From: Diplolepis rosae
Lineage: Eukaryota; Arthropoda; Insecta; Hymenoptera; Diplolepididae
Assembly: GCA_030998225.1 (NCBI GenBank)
Contig: JAPYXD010000250.1
Span: forward strand, 5,127,501 to 5,191,500
Reading direction: 5' to 3'
DNA: 64,000 nucleotides
Part shown: positions 38,900-51,880 of the stretch, in pieces
Layout: each line of letters begins with the position of its first letter
Position numbering within the stretch: the stretch's first letter is position 1
The notes under the pieces: model-generated
Database searches by the model: none
The model's input: only the letters and a program-made list of their open reading frames with translations
What the model was told of the DNA's origin: nothing
Position numbers and translations under genes: made by a program

Positions 38900-41290
38900 T
38901 AATCGTAATCAGCGACCTCGAAAACCCCCGAGTATCTATTTCCAAGGCGATTTAGTTGCAGGTAGCACAATCATTGACATACAGCCGCCATGTTAGATCC
39001 ATTATTTTAAATTTCAATATGTGTCATATGGTTCATCAAAGTACCTATGCTTAAGTGTTAATTTATTAATACGCTGATTGTTCAATAGAGTCAGACCTAG
39101 ATCATTTGCATTTGTTGGAAGAATTGTACAGAGAAGTTAAAATGGTCGAGGTAGGCACAGTAAACATGCGCGCATAATTAAATATATCAGGTTATTTTTG
39201 TTTCTGCATATGTTTTCGTGTATGGCTATCTGTGCAAGTATCAGCTAGAAGCTAGGCACGAGTGGTAGACACAATATGACAAGGATTAATCGAAAATTAA
39301 TCGAAAATTAATCGAAGTTCACAAGTTATTTATTCTTAGAGCCTGATGCAACATTCGCCACAATAGTTGCTACCGTGTTTCAATGTGGCATAAAGTGGCA
39401 GCATTGACCATGAAAAAACAATAAGGTGATTGCCATTAGCAGACTGCAACGCGTTCCTGTCTGTTCAGCAAACTAAAATCTCTCATAAAGTCAGGAAATA
39501 TTACATCTTCTTGCACAGGTCTGTTCCATGATATCTGCGAGAATATCGCGGAGAGCAAAATTAGACGAGAGGCGCTGAAAAGCGGCATGACTGATTTCCG
39601 AGGTAACTATCAGCAATTCGCCGCCATAACACCACGAAAGTGTGAGTGTAATTCGTCTCTCTCGAGAGAAGAAATACCCGACATTAAATCATACCTCCCC
39701 TCGCCTAGTGTATGATACCGTTGACAGTCTCAGTGATTTACCGAAAGGAGACATTCCGAGTGGTAATTATTCATGAGGGCCAAGAACATTTGCAAGTGTC
39801 CGCGGGGTAGAAAAGCCAAGTTAGCCGTTTTCGCCTTACCAGAGGCTACACGCCCAAGGCACGTGTCAGACAACTTGAGCCTCGGGAATCCATTCAGTTG
39901 CGTTCAATCCCGAAAACGTTTGTTTGTTCAACCAGGATGTGGACGCTGCCTCCAAGATTAATTTGGACACGTTTACCGCGGGAACCGACTTGGAATTCTG
40001 AGTCTCGGAAGACTTACGCACTTGCGGCCCGCCATATAGGACGGGCTCGTTCAAAGAGAATAAATGGACTCATGGGTCCATGAAGCTCCTTCAAAAGACA
40101 TGTAACTGGTCAGAAGACCTATTTCGTCAGATGTTTGGCAGCGTCCAAACTGCCATTTGAGTTCAACCGTTCAATCACTGTATAAAATCGTCTCTGTAGG
40201 ATACTCGTATTAGGTATATACTCGTATAGGATATCGTATTGATATTAAATGAACAATAACAACAACATTAGTGTTAAAAATTTTCTATGTATGTGAAGAA
40301 GATGAATTTGTGTTAAACTACGTTCCAGAACTTCAATATATATATTCTCAAATCGCACTTACTAGCTATTTTTTGCCCACCAATCATGATATCAATTTTT
40401 TTTATATAACTGGGTGCAGGTGTATAGCATAAATGTCAGTCATTAAACTCGGTCAAAGCGTTTTGTAAAAAGAATTGTTTTTACATTTTTGATTTCAATA
40501 TTGTAATTTTTTAAAATTCATATTCATTTCAGGCGGTGTATTCTCGTGTCGCAAGAGTCTGTAAACATGATCGAGGAGGTCCTCATCGTTTTCGAAACAG
40601 GTGGACATCCTTTTTAAAGTCTCGCCTTAATTGTTCGGTCACTGGAGATTTTCCTTTTTACTTCAATGAAATACGTAAGTATAGTATTATATCAGAAAAA
40701 TAAATTTACATCGAAGCAATTTCGACATAAAATACGTTAATTCACATTTGAGCCTCTGGATGGTATAAGGGCATATGGGATTATTTAACCATTCTTGTAT
40801 GTCCCATAACCTTGGATAGTTTTTACAATTATCATTCATGTATCATCATTTATAGGAAATTCATTAGTGCTGTTACTCGCGTAATGAATTTTTTTCTATA
40901 TTTGTTAGAGCCATTATTCGATAAAATAATTTAACCACAATGGTATCATTCTAACGCTGAATATTCCAAGATTCTTTTCAAATAACAAAGCATAAGATAA
41001 TTTACTTATGGATTTCTAAAGATTGTTATCAATACAAAGCAAATTATTAAATTACCACTTTCCGCCTCGTCACCCGCACTGAGTCTTCTAATGGCCGAGC
41101 AAGCTTCACCCAACCAAGCCCATCAATGAACCTGGTTTCCACGAGCTTTTCTCAAAGCTTATGTTTGCAGATTCATCTTGTGTTCCAGCCGGTGCTCCTT
41201 CCTTACTGCCGCTTTCTGTGTGCACTGGGTGACTTTGCTCCTGCAAACTGAACTCAATGTATTAATGGTCGCTCGAGGTAGTCACCTCGA
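38900..41290. other. 2.4 kb without recognised gene
   Basis: I see no domain on either strand. A 12-bp tandem (AATTAATCGAAA, three copies) lies at 39287-39317. 39640-40180 is GC-richer with short ORFs of no recognised content, and TATAAAATCG near 40180 might be an LTR promoter, unsupported otherwise. 41050-41290 may be a LINE remnant. Confidence 0.35.
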
Positions 41291-41960
41291 AAACACACCG
41301 TCGCCTATCCTCGAGGCGAGATAGGGCGCGGTGATTGCAAGGTCAATTATTGATCCCATGGCCCCTCGTCTGAATGTCATCTCTTGACCTCGAGAGGATC
41401 GCCCGGAGAGAAGTAGCTGCTGCACACATGCACCCCCTCAACCTCCACACGAAAGAATCCCGCGTCAGACTCCAGAATGTTGCCGACGCCATAATTGTGG
41501 TTACACGCAAGGATCCCGACCTTCCTTGATTCATTCTAGTACCAGGCAGAGTTTTAGGACCATTCGTACTGCTCACTAATGAGCAGCAGGTCAGCCCCCC
41601 TCTCCCTGGCCATCTGCATCAGGAGGTCTTGGGTGTCCTTCCCTCTCCCGAGGTTGAGTTTCAAGTTTCAGGTTTCAATGGCAGAAACGTCGACCCCTTT
41701 TTTCAGGACCAGGAGGATCTCCTCCTTCCTGGTTCTTCGGGTGGACAGGACCCCCAGTACTGCGTCAACGGGGTTCACCTTCGCCTTCATTTTTTTCAGG
41801 ATTTCAGCATATGACTGTTCATCCCTCGCCGAAACCCTGATTGCATCGCCCGGCCTGGCGGGTGGAGAGCATCTTGGCGCCTTCTTTGTGCCTCCTTCCT
41901 TCCTTTGTCCTTCTCATCCGGGTTGGAGGCCGGAAATGGCAGATTTTTTCTAATATAGCT
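41290..41960 (-). mobile_element. R1-like LINE fragment: ORF1 end and APE endonuclease start
   Basis: Minus strand: 41830-41680 reads SYAEILKKMKAKVNPVDAVL and LSTRRTRKEEILLVLKKG (ORF1). A stop follows, then ORF2 begins with LNLGRGKDTQDLLMQMARER and ADLLLISEQYEW. ILACNHNYGVGNILESDAGF and FRVEVEGVHVCSSYFSPGDP are the APE strands. After an internal deletion GSIIDLAI-like sequence ends near 41330. Several stops. Confidence 0.72.
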
Positions 41961-42138
41961 GTTAAATTCTTTGATTACTGAGAGAAAAATTACGTAATAT
42001 TAACTGAAGTAGTTCAGTGTATTTTAACGATAAAAGAAAAGTTTTGTTATGACTAGTGGAAAAATGGTATTTTGTAAACAATGTGCTACAAAATCTTGAT
42101 AATGAATCAATAATGAATGCCTAGTATAGTAGTATATA

Positions 42139-43057
42139 CCAGGTGTACAAGTATGAAACTGGTAATGACATCTATGTGTCACTAGGTAAAACTATACGCT
42201 CTGTCAAACCAAATCATTGACGCCATTTCTTCGCATTGAGTTTTGTCAACAATATTCAGTTCATAAACAATCAAGTTTCATACAACTAATTTTTTTTCGC
42301 TACTAACAATGTCGATTCTTGTGCCTTCAAACTACGATTTGCGGACATCATTGATTTTCTGTTAGCAATTGAAGAAATCTGCTTTGGAAGCCCATCGAAT
42401 GCTTGTGGAAGCTTACGGACAGCATGCTCTAGGCAAAACACAGTGCAACGAGTGGTTCAATAAGTTTAAAAGTGGCGATTACGATGTGAGAAACGAAGAA
42501 CGTGGAAAACCACCGAAAAAGTTTGAAGATGCCGAATTGCAAGCATTATTGGATGAAGATGATGGTCATACGCAACAACAACTTGCAGAACAATTAAATG
42601 TGACCGAACAATGCATTTCTCAACGTTTAAAAGCCATGGGATTGATTTTGAAGGTGGGAAGATGGGTACCGCATGAATTGACTGAAAGACAATGCACCAG
42701 CACATCGAACAAAAAAGACTCGGGAATTGGTAAATTCGTACAGCTGGGAAGCCCTCCCCCATGCGGCTTATTCACCAGACTTGGCTCCATCTGACTACCA
42801 CTTATTTTCATCAATGGGGCACGCACTTGCTGAACAGCGCTTCGATTCATACGAAAATGTGAAAAAATGGCTCGATGACTGGTTTGACTCAAAAAACGAA
42901 CAATTTTTTTGGCGAGGCATACACAAATTGCCAGAGAGATGGGAATAATGTGTGGCTAGAAATGGCCATTACGTTGAAGATTGAATGTATAACCATTTTT
43001 ATTAAATAAACGTGTATTTTCTCAAAAAAATTACCGGTTTCATACTTGTACACCTGG
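42139..43057 (+). mobile_element. Mariner element with internal deletion
   Basis: 919 bp. Left terminal repeat CCAGGTGTACAAGTATGAAA at 42139, right complement ending CACCTGG at 43057, about 28 bp with one or two mismatches. TA precedes the left end; the right flank reads TT, so the duplication has decayed. Contains two parts of one transposase. Confidence 0.9.
42369..42948 (+). pseudogene. Mariner transposase, catalytic core deleted
   Basis: 42369-42680 encodes the paired helix-turn-helix N-terminus (KKSALEAHRMLVEAYGQHAL; QCNEWFNKFKSGDYDV; QQLAEQLNVTEQCISQRLKA) ending at WVPHELTERQ, as in SETMAR-type mariners. 42700-42948, in another frame, encodes the end: AYSPDLAPSDYHLF (with the third catalytic Asp of DD34D) to the terminal LPERWE. 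About 390 bp carrying the first two catalytic Asp residues is missing. It can bind ends in principle but not cut. Confidence 0.88.
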
Positions 43058-43059
43058 TT

Positions 43060-45056
43060 CCATAATAATAATTACAAATTAATTTCTTGCGTTTGAAAAA
43101 TTTATAAAGTTAAAAATATTTTTATTCTCGATATACTTCAAACATTGCGTTAACGATCCATCATTAAATTAATATATAATGTTCTTAACAAATAGATTTT
43201 TTCATTACTATATCTTGAGGGGGGAAGCGCATGCAAACCGTCAAAAATTTTCCTATTTTGGGAACATTTTTTTATGAATAATGAGTAGTCCTAGTTTTAT
43301 TGAAATTGTTCATGTTTATTTATTATGAGTAAAGAACAGTTTGTCCTTTTTAACTAGAAAAAAAATTTTAATGGCGAAGATACAACACCCTGAAGCATCC
43401 ATGGTCCGAAATGCCATGAAAAACTGCGTACACGACAACGAAAGTTATATTTATCTGAATCATCCAAATTTTTGACGATTGTTATTTTATGAGTGTGATT
43501 CTGCCCTAGCAGCCCTAAATTTTCGAAATTTTTCTCCACTTATTTGCAATGAAAAAGTCGATTTAAACAATAATTTGAAAATTCTGAAACCGTCATCTAG
43601 TAAAAATGAATGTTTTTAATGAATGCTATGAATTTCATTAAAGCTGATAATTTCTCCATTCAAAAGGTGTGTAGAAATGAGGATCGCCATTTTGTAAAAT
43701 CTACAAAAGTTCAGGTTCGAACTAACGCTTATGAGCGCAACCATTGGCTAATGTAATAACATTTGTCTATTTCACAACACCTTTTATTTAAACAATTATA
43801 TTTTAAACTTTTACGTAAATCCGACGATTTCCTAATACAAAAGTCTTGAGCGTAAGAGCTCCAACAAATTTGACACCAACCCAAAAAGTGGTTAGCGAAT
43901 CGACCAGCGAAAAAACAAAACTAAACAAACTAACTCGACTAGGCTAGCAACGGCTTTATTTTTCCTGAAGTTGTCACTCTCGCTTTTGCCTTGAACGATG
44001 GAGTGATAATCAAAATTTGAAAGGACGAATAATAATGCAATCGCTTTTATTGATCGTCCAACCTTATTACTAAATATAAATTAGTCTAATCCTTAACAAA
44101 AGGAAAATTTAAATATAATAACTTTGACCTGAAGTATTGCGTTATTATGAATAATAAATGCAGTTTTCATTTCAAATGCAACTGTACTTTGAACATCAAT
44201 GGAACAATGGAACTGCAGTTGCTTCTAATGCATAGGACTTTGCCGAAAATTTCCAGTTAATATTACTGACTTGAATTTTTTTCAGTGATAATATGCCCAC
44301 AATTTGGCTTGTGTCATATATATTTTATATAGTGATTAAACGTGTAGGACATAGTCGAAAAATAGAAATCGAAAAGTTTCTTTCTACTGCTGAAATTTGA
44401 TGTGAATTTTGATATATAAGTGCTAATAAAAGGTTTTATTATTTAAAAGAACATGAATTATATCTCAATTTGCATACGAAATTACAGCTAGAGATTGTTC
44501 TAGTATTACATCAAATTCAAAAATATTCTAGTCGAACAAAATACTATGAAACATTTTTTATAATAAGTAAAATCTTTTGCATGACAATTTCAATATATAA
44601 TATCTGGATTAATTAGTAAAGCACTATAAAGGCATATCTTTAAAATGAGACCAACATTTTTTTCAAATGCGTGTGTAAATTCGTATCCAAATTAAACATG
44701 ATTTTTTTTAACATTTAAATTCTTTATTCACACTTATATATTCAAATTGTTATGTAAAAGATGCTACATATTTCAAAATGTTTCTTTGAAAGTATTCTCA
44801 TCTATAGTAATTGCTTCCTCCTCGACAAATTAGTGCCTTTGCCTTATATCAAAATTGTCATGTATAAAATTTTACGTATTTTGAAAGTTTTTTCACATGT
44901 CACACGGGTAAGTGGTGTGGGCCGAAAACGTCTGCGATTTGTAAACATTGAACTATACCATACAGCTTTCAATTTCTGAAAATGTTATTTTTTGTCACTT
45001 CTATTAATTGTTTTGCAGAAAAAGAATGAAAGGTTTGGGCCTATAGTTCAAAAGAG
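43060..45056. other. 2 kb AT-rich, no gene seen
   Basis: No recognisable domain, RNA gene or element end on either strand. Confidence 0.4.
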
Positions 45057-45189
45057 TACAGTCGAGATTCGTTTACCGGTACGACCCCGAATCGAATAAG
45101 TCTCGTTTATTTGGGCGCGGTAGGGGCTCCTACCTAATGGGGCTCGTTTGAAGGGAAGCGTTTCATTGGTCCGTCGAGTCTCGACTGTA
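45057..45189. mobile_element. Pogo-like MITE, 133 bp
   Basis: Ends TACAGTCGAGA (45057-45067) and TCTCGACTGTA (45179-45189) are perfect inverted repeats starting at TA. CAGTCGAG ends and TA targets are typical of pogo/Tigger elements. GC-richer than its surroundings; no coding capacity. Confidence 0.75.
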
Positions 45190-45298
45190 TTTTTAATCTA
45201 TTTGTCTTCAGACATTGAAAAAAGTCCTTAACACGTGTATTAGAGATAGTCACCATATTGATGCAAGAAAAAAAATTTGATTTTTTGAAAATTATAAA

Positions 45299-45460
45299 CC
45301 AGAATGATCTCTTAATCTCACGAAAGTCTAGACATATGCGGTAGATTCCATGGGAATTGGGGAACATCACTACCAGATTAGACCATTCGCTGGCCGATGG
45401 CTCGACCATACCTGCATCCAAAAGTTCGTCCAGCTCTTTGTTCATATACTCCATATTTTT
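45299..45460 (-). mobile_element. Ty3/gypsy reverse transcriptase fragment
   Basis: Minus strand reads MNKELDELLDAGMVEPSASE, WSNLVV, GIYRICLDFREIK, the first RT motifs of Ty3 elements. Only about 50 residues remain. Confidence 0.7.
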
Positions 45461-45639
45461 CGTTGAATAATACCGGCCACTTGCCTTTCCATTTCCAATA
45501 AGTTTATTGGCAGAACGCTTGCCAAGACCAGCACAGACACAAGTCTTCTTTTTCCTTCCCTGGGACCATCAATGTTGAACACGAGATGAGCTAAGTTAGC
45601 TCCTACATTGGATAACTTTATTCGTTGCGATACGTAGGT

Positions 45640-46330
45640 GTTCGCCGAAGCTAAGCCTTCGATCCAATTATACTCCCAAATACTTAATTCTCCTTTTCCA
45701 CGCTACTTCGTGTTCACCTCGTACAATCTTCAGGAACCCGAAGGATCTCTTGTCCGTGTCCATCAAAGCCTTGATCTTTTGAGAAGCCATTTCAAGGCAT
45801 CTGCTGTTCAGCCAACGCTTTGCCCACCGCAGACTTTCATTGATGCTCAGCTCCAGGATCCCAATGTCATCAGCAGCACACACGACAAGTGCGTCATCCT
45901 CGAAGCTAACGATGCTCTTTTCAGCAGGTAGGTCTACCATATGCATAGAAAATCGTCATACATGACGTTCCACACGAATGGTCCTACTTTCGACTTCTGA
46001 GGGGCACCACATGTCATCTGTTCTTTGAAGAACCATTTGTCGCCCTCGTATATCATCCACGTGTTGCTTAGACAGTCGTTCAGAATCCGCAACGAGTAGT
46101 CTGGAATCTTTTTACGAATCATCGCCTCGATGCATTTCTTCCTTTCGCTTACCAGTTTCTCTTCTTGCTTGTGGCGATGTCTACCACTGCCTGAATGGCG
46201 TACACTGTGGACCTACCTCTCCGAAAGCCGAACTGATTCTCCAAGAGATTGTTCTCATCTCCTAATTAACTTTGAAGTCCTTGCAGAAACAAATCCTCTA
46301 GCAGCTACCCCATTGTGTCCATTCGATATA
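45640..46330 (-). mobile_element. R1-like LINE reverse transcriptase fragment
   Basis: Minus strand in order: NQFGFRRGRSTVYAIQAVVD (about 46250), IPDYSLRILNDCLSNTWMIY then TCGAPQKSKVGPFVWNVMYD (motif B, 46122-45940), SFEDDALVVCAADD (the catalytic F-DD motif, 45930-45890), and EVAWKRRIKYLGV. Frames change between blocks and part of motif A is missing. An R1/Jockey-group RT; inactive. Confidence 0.8.
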
Positions 46331-46619
46331 GTCCAAGCAACAGGGAATTTGTTATGAATGATTTATGACATTATTTATTTCAGAAAACGGACTGCGCCAA
46401 CAGAAGAAAGGTTGGTCATAGAGTAATTGTGTCATGTTTTGGACAACGAAATATGAACTATATACAAATTTTTCTAAATCATTTCAGTCGATTATGTCGA
46501 TAATTAGAAGAGTTTATCATTCGCCATGATAACCGAACCCTACCATATCGACCCTATCAACGTGTGATTTAGAGTTAACGTATATTTAAATATATAAATT
46601 TGTATGTAGTTCATGATAT

Positions 46620-46960
46620 CTTTGTAGCTATGCGCGGTTGTGAAGCCGCGTGGGATACCTAGGGTCATTCGGCCTATAACTCCCGATCTTGAAGCGAAGC
46701 ACTTCCGCATCCGAAAAGTCGGTAAGGCGGAAGGCACGCAAGCTTACTACCCACTTGTTTCGCATACTCCCATCACCAAGGATCCGGGCTCGGAAAAACT
46801 CCCGCCACCTCGGCGGGCCACAGAAGACCGAGTGTCTCTTTCGAGAGCGTGCGCCTCTGTTGGAGCTATCGGCACCCGGGTGTTAAACCAGATGCCTCCA
46901 GACTCCGTAACAGCGGGGTCCCCGTGAAGGCCACGCACGTAAGATCAAACATGATCTTCA
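46620..46960 (+). other. GC-rich repeat-like segment, unclassified
   Basis: Distinctly GC-richer than its flanks and open in several frames (46640-46927 plus is longest), but no domain recognised. Composition suggests an untranslated region of a LINE, possibly of the R1-like family nearby. Confidence 0.35.
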
Positions 46961-47021
46961 CTCCCGTCGATCGTGTTGAGTTGTTCAAGTCTGGTCCTGT
47001 TTTTGTTTCGAAACCCATTTG

Positions 47022-47138
47022 AAATTTTCTGACAAAAAAGGGGCACCGAAGCGCCCCATTTATGTTAGCCTATTTCTGAAATTTTCTGACAAAAAAGGGA
47101 CACCGAAGCGTCCCAGTTTATCTCAGCCAATTTACCTC
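47022..47138 (+). repeat. Tandem duplication of a 58-bp hairpin unit
   Basis: Two copies (from about 47022 and 47080) of TGAAATTTTCTGACAAAAAA followed by a stem-loop. Copy 1 has GGGGC-ACCGAAGC-GCCCC and copy 2 GGGAC-ACCGAAGC-GTCCC. The paired G-to-A and C-to-T changes keep the stem intact. Confidence 0.8.
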
Positions 47139-47589
47139 TAAACTTGATTTAATTTCAAGTCTTCTGCTCAGAAGAGCGCAAGCGCCCAAAGCAACTCAGA
47201 GAGCCGAATGAAGTCAGTTTTTGTGTTTTGCCTCATTACATAGCACCATTTACGTCTTTCGTAACAATTAGCGGACCTGTTGAGAGCTAGCGGTAGACCA
47301 GAAGTTGCTTCAAAACTTCACTTGACAGAGAGAGAGTTGCTCATCGCTCTGCCCCGCTGTGTCGACCTCGGCGATTAGCCGCTGAGAGAAACTCTCAACG
47401 TTGCCTGCCTAGCACCAGCGGAGAGGTTCGCCTGTCGGTATGCGCAAGTTACTAGTACTCGTTTGAAAGGGTGGGTGCACACCATTTCTCGCGAGCCGTT
47501 TTCCTTGACAGCAATTTCGATAGACATAGTTCATGATATATCCGTGGCCAGATTGGCGTACATAGATTCTGTGAGAAAAGGTTTGTGGA

Positions 47590-47661
47590 ATCTCCGTAGC
47601 TCAGATGATAGAGCATTCGACCGGCAATAAAAAGGTCCTGGGCTCGGTACCCAGCGGAGTG
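47590..47661 (+). pseudogene. tRNA-like sequence, probably SINE head
   Basis: CTCCG/CGGAG acceptor-like ends (47592-47596, 47655-47659). An A-box-like TAGCTCAGATGATAGAGC and a B-box-like GGCTCGGTACC in a paired TPsiC arm (TGGGC...CCCA). The anticodon arm is irregular and A-rich, so it is not a working tRNA. A poly-T/A tail follows at 47670-47690, as in tRNA-derived SINEs. Confidence 0.6.
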
Positions 47662-47889
47662 AAAGCGTTCCTTTTTTCACAGAAAAAAAAATTGTTCAAA
47701 TATATATTGAAAATTCTATCTGATCTGAAATGACGTTAATTCTAAATCACAGGTTGATAAAGTCGATATGGTTCAATTGATAATTGATAATTGTTCAAAC
47801 GAAATATGATTTATAAATTTTTTATTAACATTCAAGTATAGAGTATTTTTTTCGCTCTTATGGTCAAGTCGAATTCAAACGAAACAAAA

Positions 47890-48435
47890 AAACACGTTAG
47901 AGCATCATGGTTTAATCATTCATATAAAATACAAATCTACGTTTCGGCACATATTGCGGGCCTTCTTCAGGAATATGTTACAATCTAAAAATATTATATA
48001 TTCACAAGTAATCCTATACAATCTCAAACCTTTATAATTAAGAATTAACATAAGTTAAACAATTTACAATACCTGTGAATGATTCTCAATCTTTGGAATA
48101 AACATAATGTCTAGTCAAATTAACAATTATATGTCAAACATTGTTATAGCCTCTAGAATTTTATTAAAGAGGATTTTTCAATGTTATTACATTTTAATCA
48201 CATTTTAATCACATTTGGGATACAACTACAACAGTACGTGATGCAGCGGAGACAAGACGAGAACTGAACGAACTTTATAATAATAATTACAATCAACTAC
48301 CATGAACCTCAGATGAGAATAGCGCGACTTTGCCTAAGAAACTAATTAGTTATACTTTGGTAAATCTGATTTATATCAATAACTTCTGTTTTTAAGTTTA
48401 TAGAGGTTTCTGAAAATTTGATGTCAATCATAATT
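47890..48435 (-). repeat. Penelope terminal remnant and flank
   Basis: On the minus strand 47990-47920 reads GAAGAAGGCCCGCAATATGT then GCCGAAACGTAGATTTGTAT, a sequence type found at Penelope ends. The rest is AT-rich with no gene. A weak relative (GGCCACATATGGGGGCCC) lies at 57700-57745. Confidence 0.45.
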
Positions 48436-48578
48436 TAAATATCTACCTGACCAAGGCGGTTTTTTATACCAATTTGTAATTAATTTATTATCATGCGTTT
48501 TTATAATATTTACATCCAAATAATTTAAAGCGTTATTGCTTTTAGTTTTGTAAGTGAATTGAATTGAATGATCAATTC

Positions 48579-49312
<734 letters not shown>

Positions 49313-49396
49313 ATTCTATTAAATGCGTTTACTAAATCAAGAATTTTATTAGTTGGTATAATAATAAATATGTCTTCCACGTACCGTTTGTAAGAC

Positions 49397-51046
49397 CGTA
49401 TATATAGTAATAGTAGCGCACAGCGCGACGCATTTAATATTTTTGATTATCTCGGCACTATCTGTAGCTAATTTATTACTTTTTTTTTATATTTTAGCGA
49501 TAATAGACTCAAGGACATTTATGCTTATTCCCAATTTAGAAAACAATTAAAAAATAAGTCGCTCTTGTATATTTATTACATAAATTTATACATAAATTTA
49601 TTTATATGATTAATACATAAGTAAATTAAGAGTAAATGCAATTTCAAACTTTGTCATTCGAAAGCAGGTGTACATTTATGTAATGATGACGTCGTCATAG
49701 GCTGCTCGCAAAGCAAACAATTCATTTCTTCCCACTGTTTGTCATTTTCATCATCTTCATCTTTGGAACTGTGGTCATGTCTGAATAAAAATATTATATA
49801 TGATAAAAAATGCTTGCGATTTATCAGCTATATGAATATAGCTGTATATTTTTAAGTAATTCAACAAAATATATTTGACAGTTAACCAAAAATATTGCTG
49901 CAATAGTAATTCATATGTTTGGAATACACACACAGGCTGAACTGATACAGGCAAACCTTGGTTTTTGGTAAATCTCCAATATAATATAGGTCAAGGAACC
50001 ACAATTATGTCTGTATCATCCAATTTTTTTTTCAGTCTAGGCTCCATCACGCTGCTAGTAAATAATACACATAATTACATATTACACTAAAAGTTATAAT
50101 CAACGCTGTATATGCGTATAAAAAAATAACACACGCAGCTATACGAGCTTCAGCAGCATTATTGGCCAGTAAGGGCATGTGTTAAGAGTATGTAATAGCA
50201 ATTTCTTTTTTAATCATTTTTTAAATTGTCAAATTTTCACTAAATAACTTACGATATTTGCATTTCAATAAAGCTAAAATAAAATCGACATTTGCTTTAG
50301 AGACATTGCCACTGACAGAAGGAGCAGCAAAACAGCATGCATTCCATGTTTTCTATCGAGTACAATGTTGGTTAGGAAACACAACTCTAAAACCAACTGA
50401 TTGGGGTTGGCGAGTTAAAAACAATCTGTTGATACCCGTAGGTAGTGCCGATAAACCGATACCCCAAAAATTGCTTGACCAAATTTCATGTTCATGCAGT
50501 AAAAAGGGGTGCATTGATAACTCGTGTGGCTGTAGAAAAAGCGGTTTGAAACGCTCGAACCTTTGCGTTAATTGTTGCCACGACACGTGCTGCAATTTAG
50601 AGACAACTAATCAGCCGACTGTGTCCGACGATGAATGTATATTGAACGATGATGTGATTGATGAATTGATGAACGAAGAAAATTATGAAATTGTAATTAA
50701 TTTATTACTCGAAAATGCTGAAAATGTTGAAGAAAATACTGAGGAAGTGAATTGTTCCGAACCTGCGAGAAAAAAAAAAGAAAGTTGTAATTTTGTACAC
50801 TCAAATAAAAAATTACTCTTAATTTACTTATGTATCAATCATATAAATAAATTTATGTGTTCCATAAAATATACAAGAACGACTTATTTTTTAATTATTT
50901 TCGAAATTGGAAATAAGTATAAATGTCCTTGAGTCTATTATCGCTAAAATATAAAAAAAAGTAATAAATTAGCTACAGCTAGTGCCGAGATAATCAATTC
51001 AAATATTAAATGCATCGCGCTGTGCGCTACTATTACTATATATACG
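49397..51046. mobile_element. 1.65 kb inverted-repeat DNA element with CXC-domain exon
   Basis: Left arm 49397 to about 49640 is the reverse complement of about 50810 to 51046 (outer ends CGTATATATAGTAATAGTAG). Arms are about 240 bp with scattered differences. It lies at the edge of the Penelope fragment. The core carries the CXC ORF on the plus strand. Likely a deletion derivative of a larger element; the target duplication is not clear. Confidence 0.75.
50258..50932 (+). CDS. CXC (tesmin/TSO1-like) domain protein fragment
   Basis: The frame opens at 50258 without an ATG at its head (TTG), so it is probably a downstream exon or truncated. AAKQHAFHVFYRVQCWLGN and DWGWRV-N are followed by a Cys-rich CXC module, CSCSKKGCIDNSCGCRKSG then LCVNCCHDTCC (about residues 82-116), then an acidic tail. 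CXC modules bind DNA in animals and plants. The same WLGN-DWGW-CXC layout is known to me from multi-copy, probably transposon-encoded arthropod proteins. The last 50 codons run into the right inverted arm and are not trustworthy. Confidence 0.72.
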   Translation: MHFNKAKIKSTFALETLPLTEGAAKQHAFHVFYRVQCWLGNTTLKPTDWGWRVKNNLLIPVGSADKPIPQKLLDQISCSCSKKGCIDNSCGCRKSGLKRSNLCVNCCHDTCCNLETTNQPTVSDDECILNDDVIDELMNEENYEIVINLLLENAENVEENTEEVNCSEPARKKKESCNFVHSNKKLLLIYLCINHINKFMCSIKYTRTTYFLIIFEIGNKYKCP

Positions 51047-51419
51047 CGCTTCTCCTACTCTCCTTCTCCTCGCTCCACTCAGTTACTTTGCTGCGTTCAA
51101 GCATTTGGAGCGATGTTTGGGCATTTTTTTAATAAACTTTGCAACATTTTAGCGAAGAACCAAGATTGACGTTCTGTTGTGCTTGATTTATATTTTTAAA
51201 AGCCGTTTTCAAAATAAAAATCGGACCACCTCTGCGGCAAGCAGACATTTTACAATTAACGCATTAAATAAATTAAAGTGTCCATAGCGCGGAAACGTAT
51301 TATCTTTAATTGTCCGTTTTTTATAGATTTGAAGAGCATAACGTCTGCTACTTTTCCACCAAACCTCAACCTAAAAAGTTAAAAATTAACTGAAATATTA
51401 ATTTGTTTTACAAAAGCTT

Positions 51420-51880
51420 GGACTAATACATTTGTCTACAGGATGAAGCTTTATCTGGAGGCTTCTCTCCCTTTTTAACAAGGACCTGCTCCTGCTTCTT
51501 CCAGCCCTCCAAGAAACTTCCTACTCAAAGACAGGAGTTAAAGACTTCCAGGCGGATTTCCGGGTATACTGTAATCACCTCTTTGAGGATCTCATTTTGG
51601 TACCCCGCCCATCCCTGGTGCCGTATTGGTTTTTAGCCTTTCACCGGTTTTCTTTAGTTTCTTGAGTGTAAAAAGCTCCCTACCTCAAACTTTGCAGGAA
51701 CTTCGGTCCTCTTGCGAAAATGATTCTACCCGTGGAAACAGGCTTTGCACGATGTGCCTGATCCCGATCAGGATTATCTGTGCCGAGGATCCTTCTTTTA
51801 GTCACCAATCTCTTAGTGACTTCCAGGGACTTACTTATTTTACTCATTTCGAACACCATTAAATCATTCGGCAATATTTC
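51420..51880 (-). mobile_element. R1-like LINE RT N-terminal fragment
   Basis: Minus strand 51620-51440 reads NTAPGMGGVP then a change, IRLEVFNSCL, VGSFLEGWKKQEQVLVKKGE and RPPDK. This is the start of LINE RT domains (APGxDGVP, FN-CL-G-FP-WK-LV-KG-PP). Sequence 51880-51640 looks like linker. Degenerate. Confidence 0.65.

Noticed and set aside
41343..41576. 77-codon minus ORF
   Set aside because: Wrong frame of the LINE endonuclease, whose motifs are in the neighbouring minus frame.
47590..47661. Functional tRNA gene
   Set aside because: The anticodon arm cannot form properly and the acceptor has mismatches; a tail-like A/T run follows, so a SINE or pseudogene is more likely.
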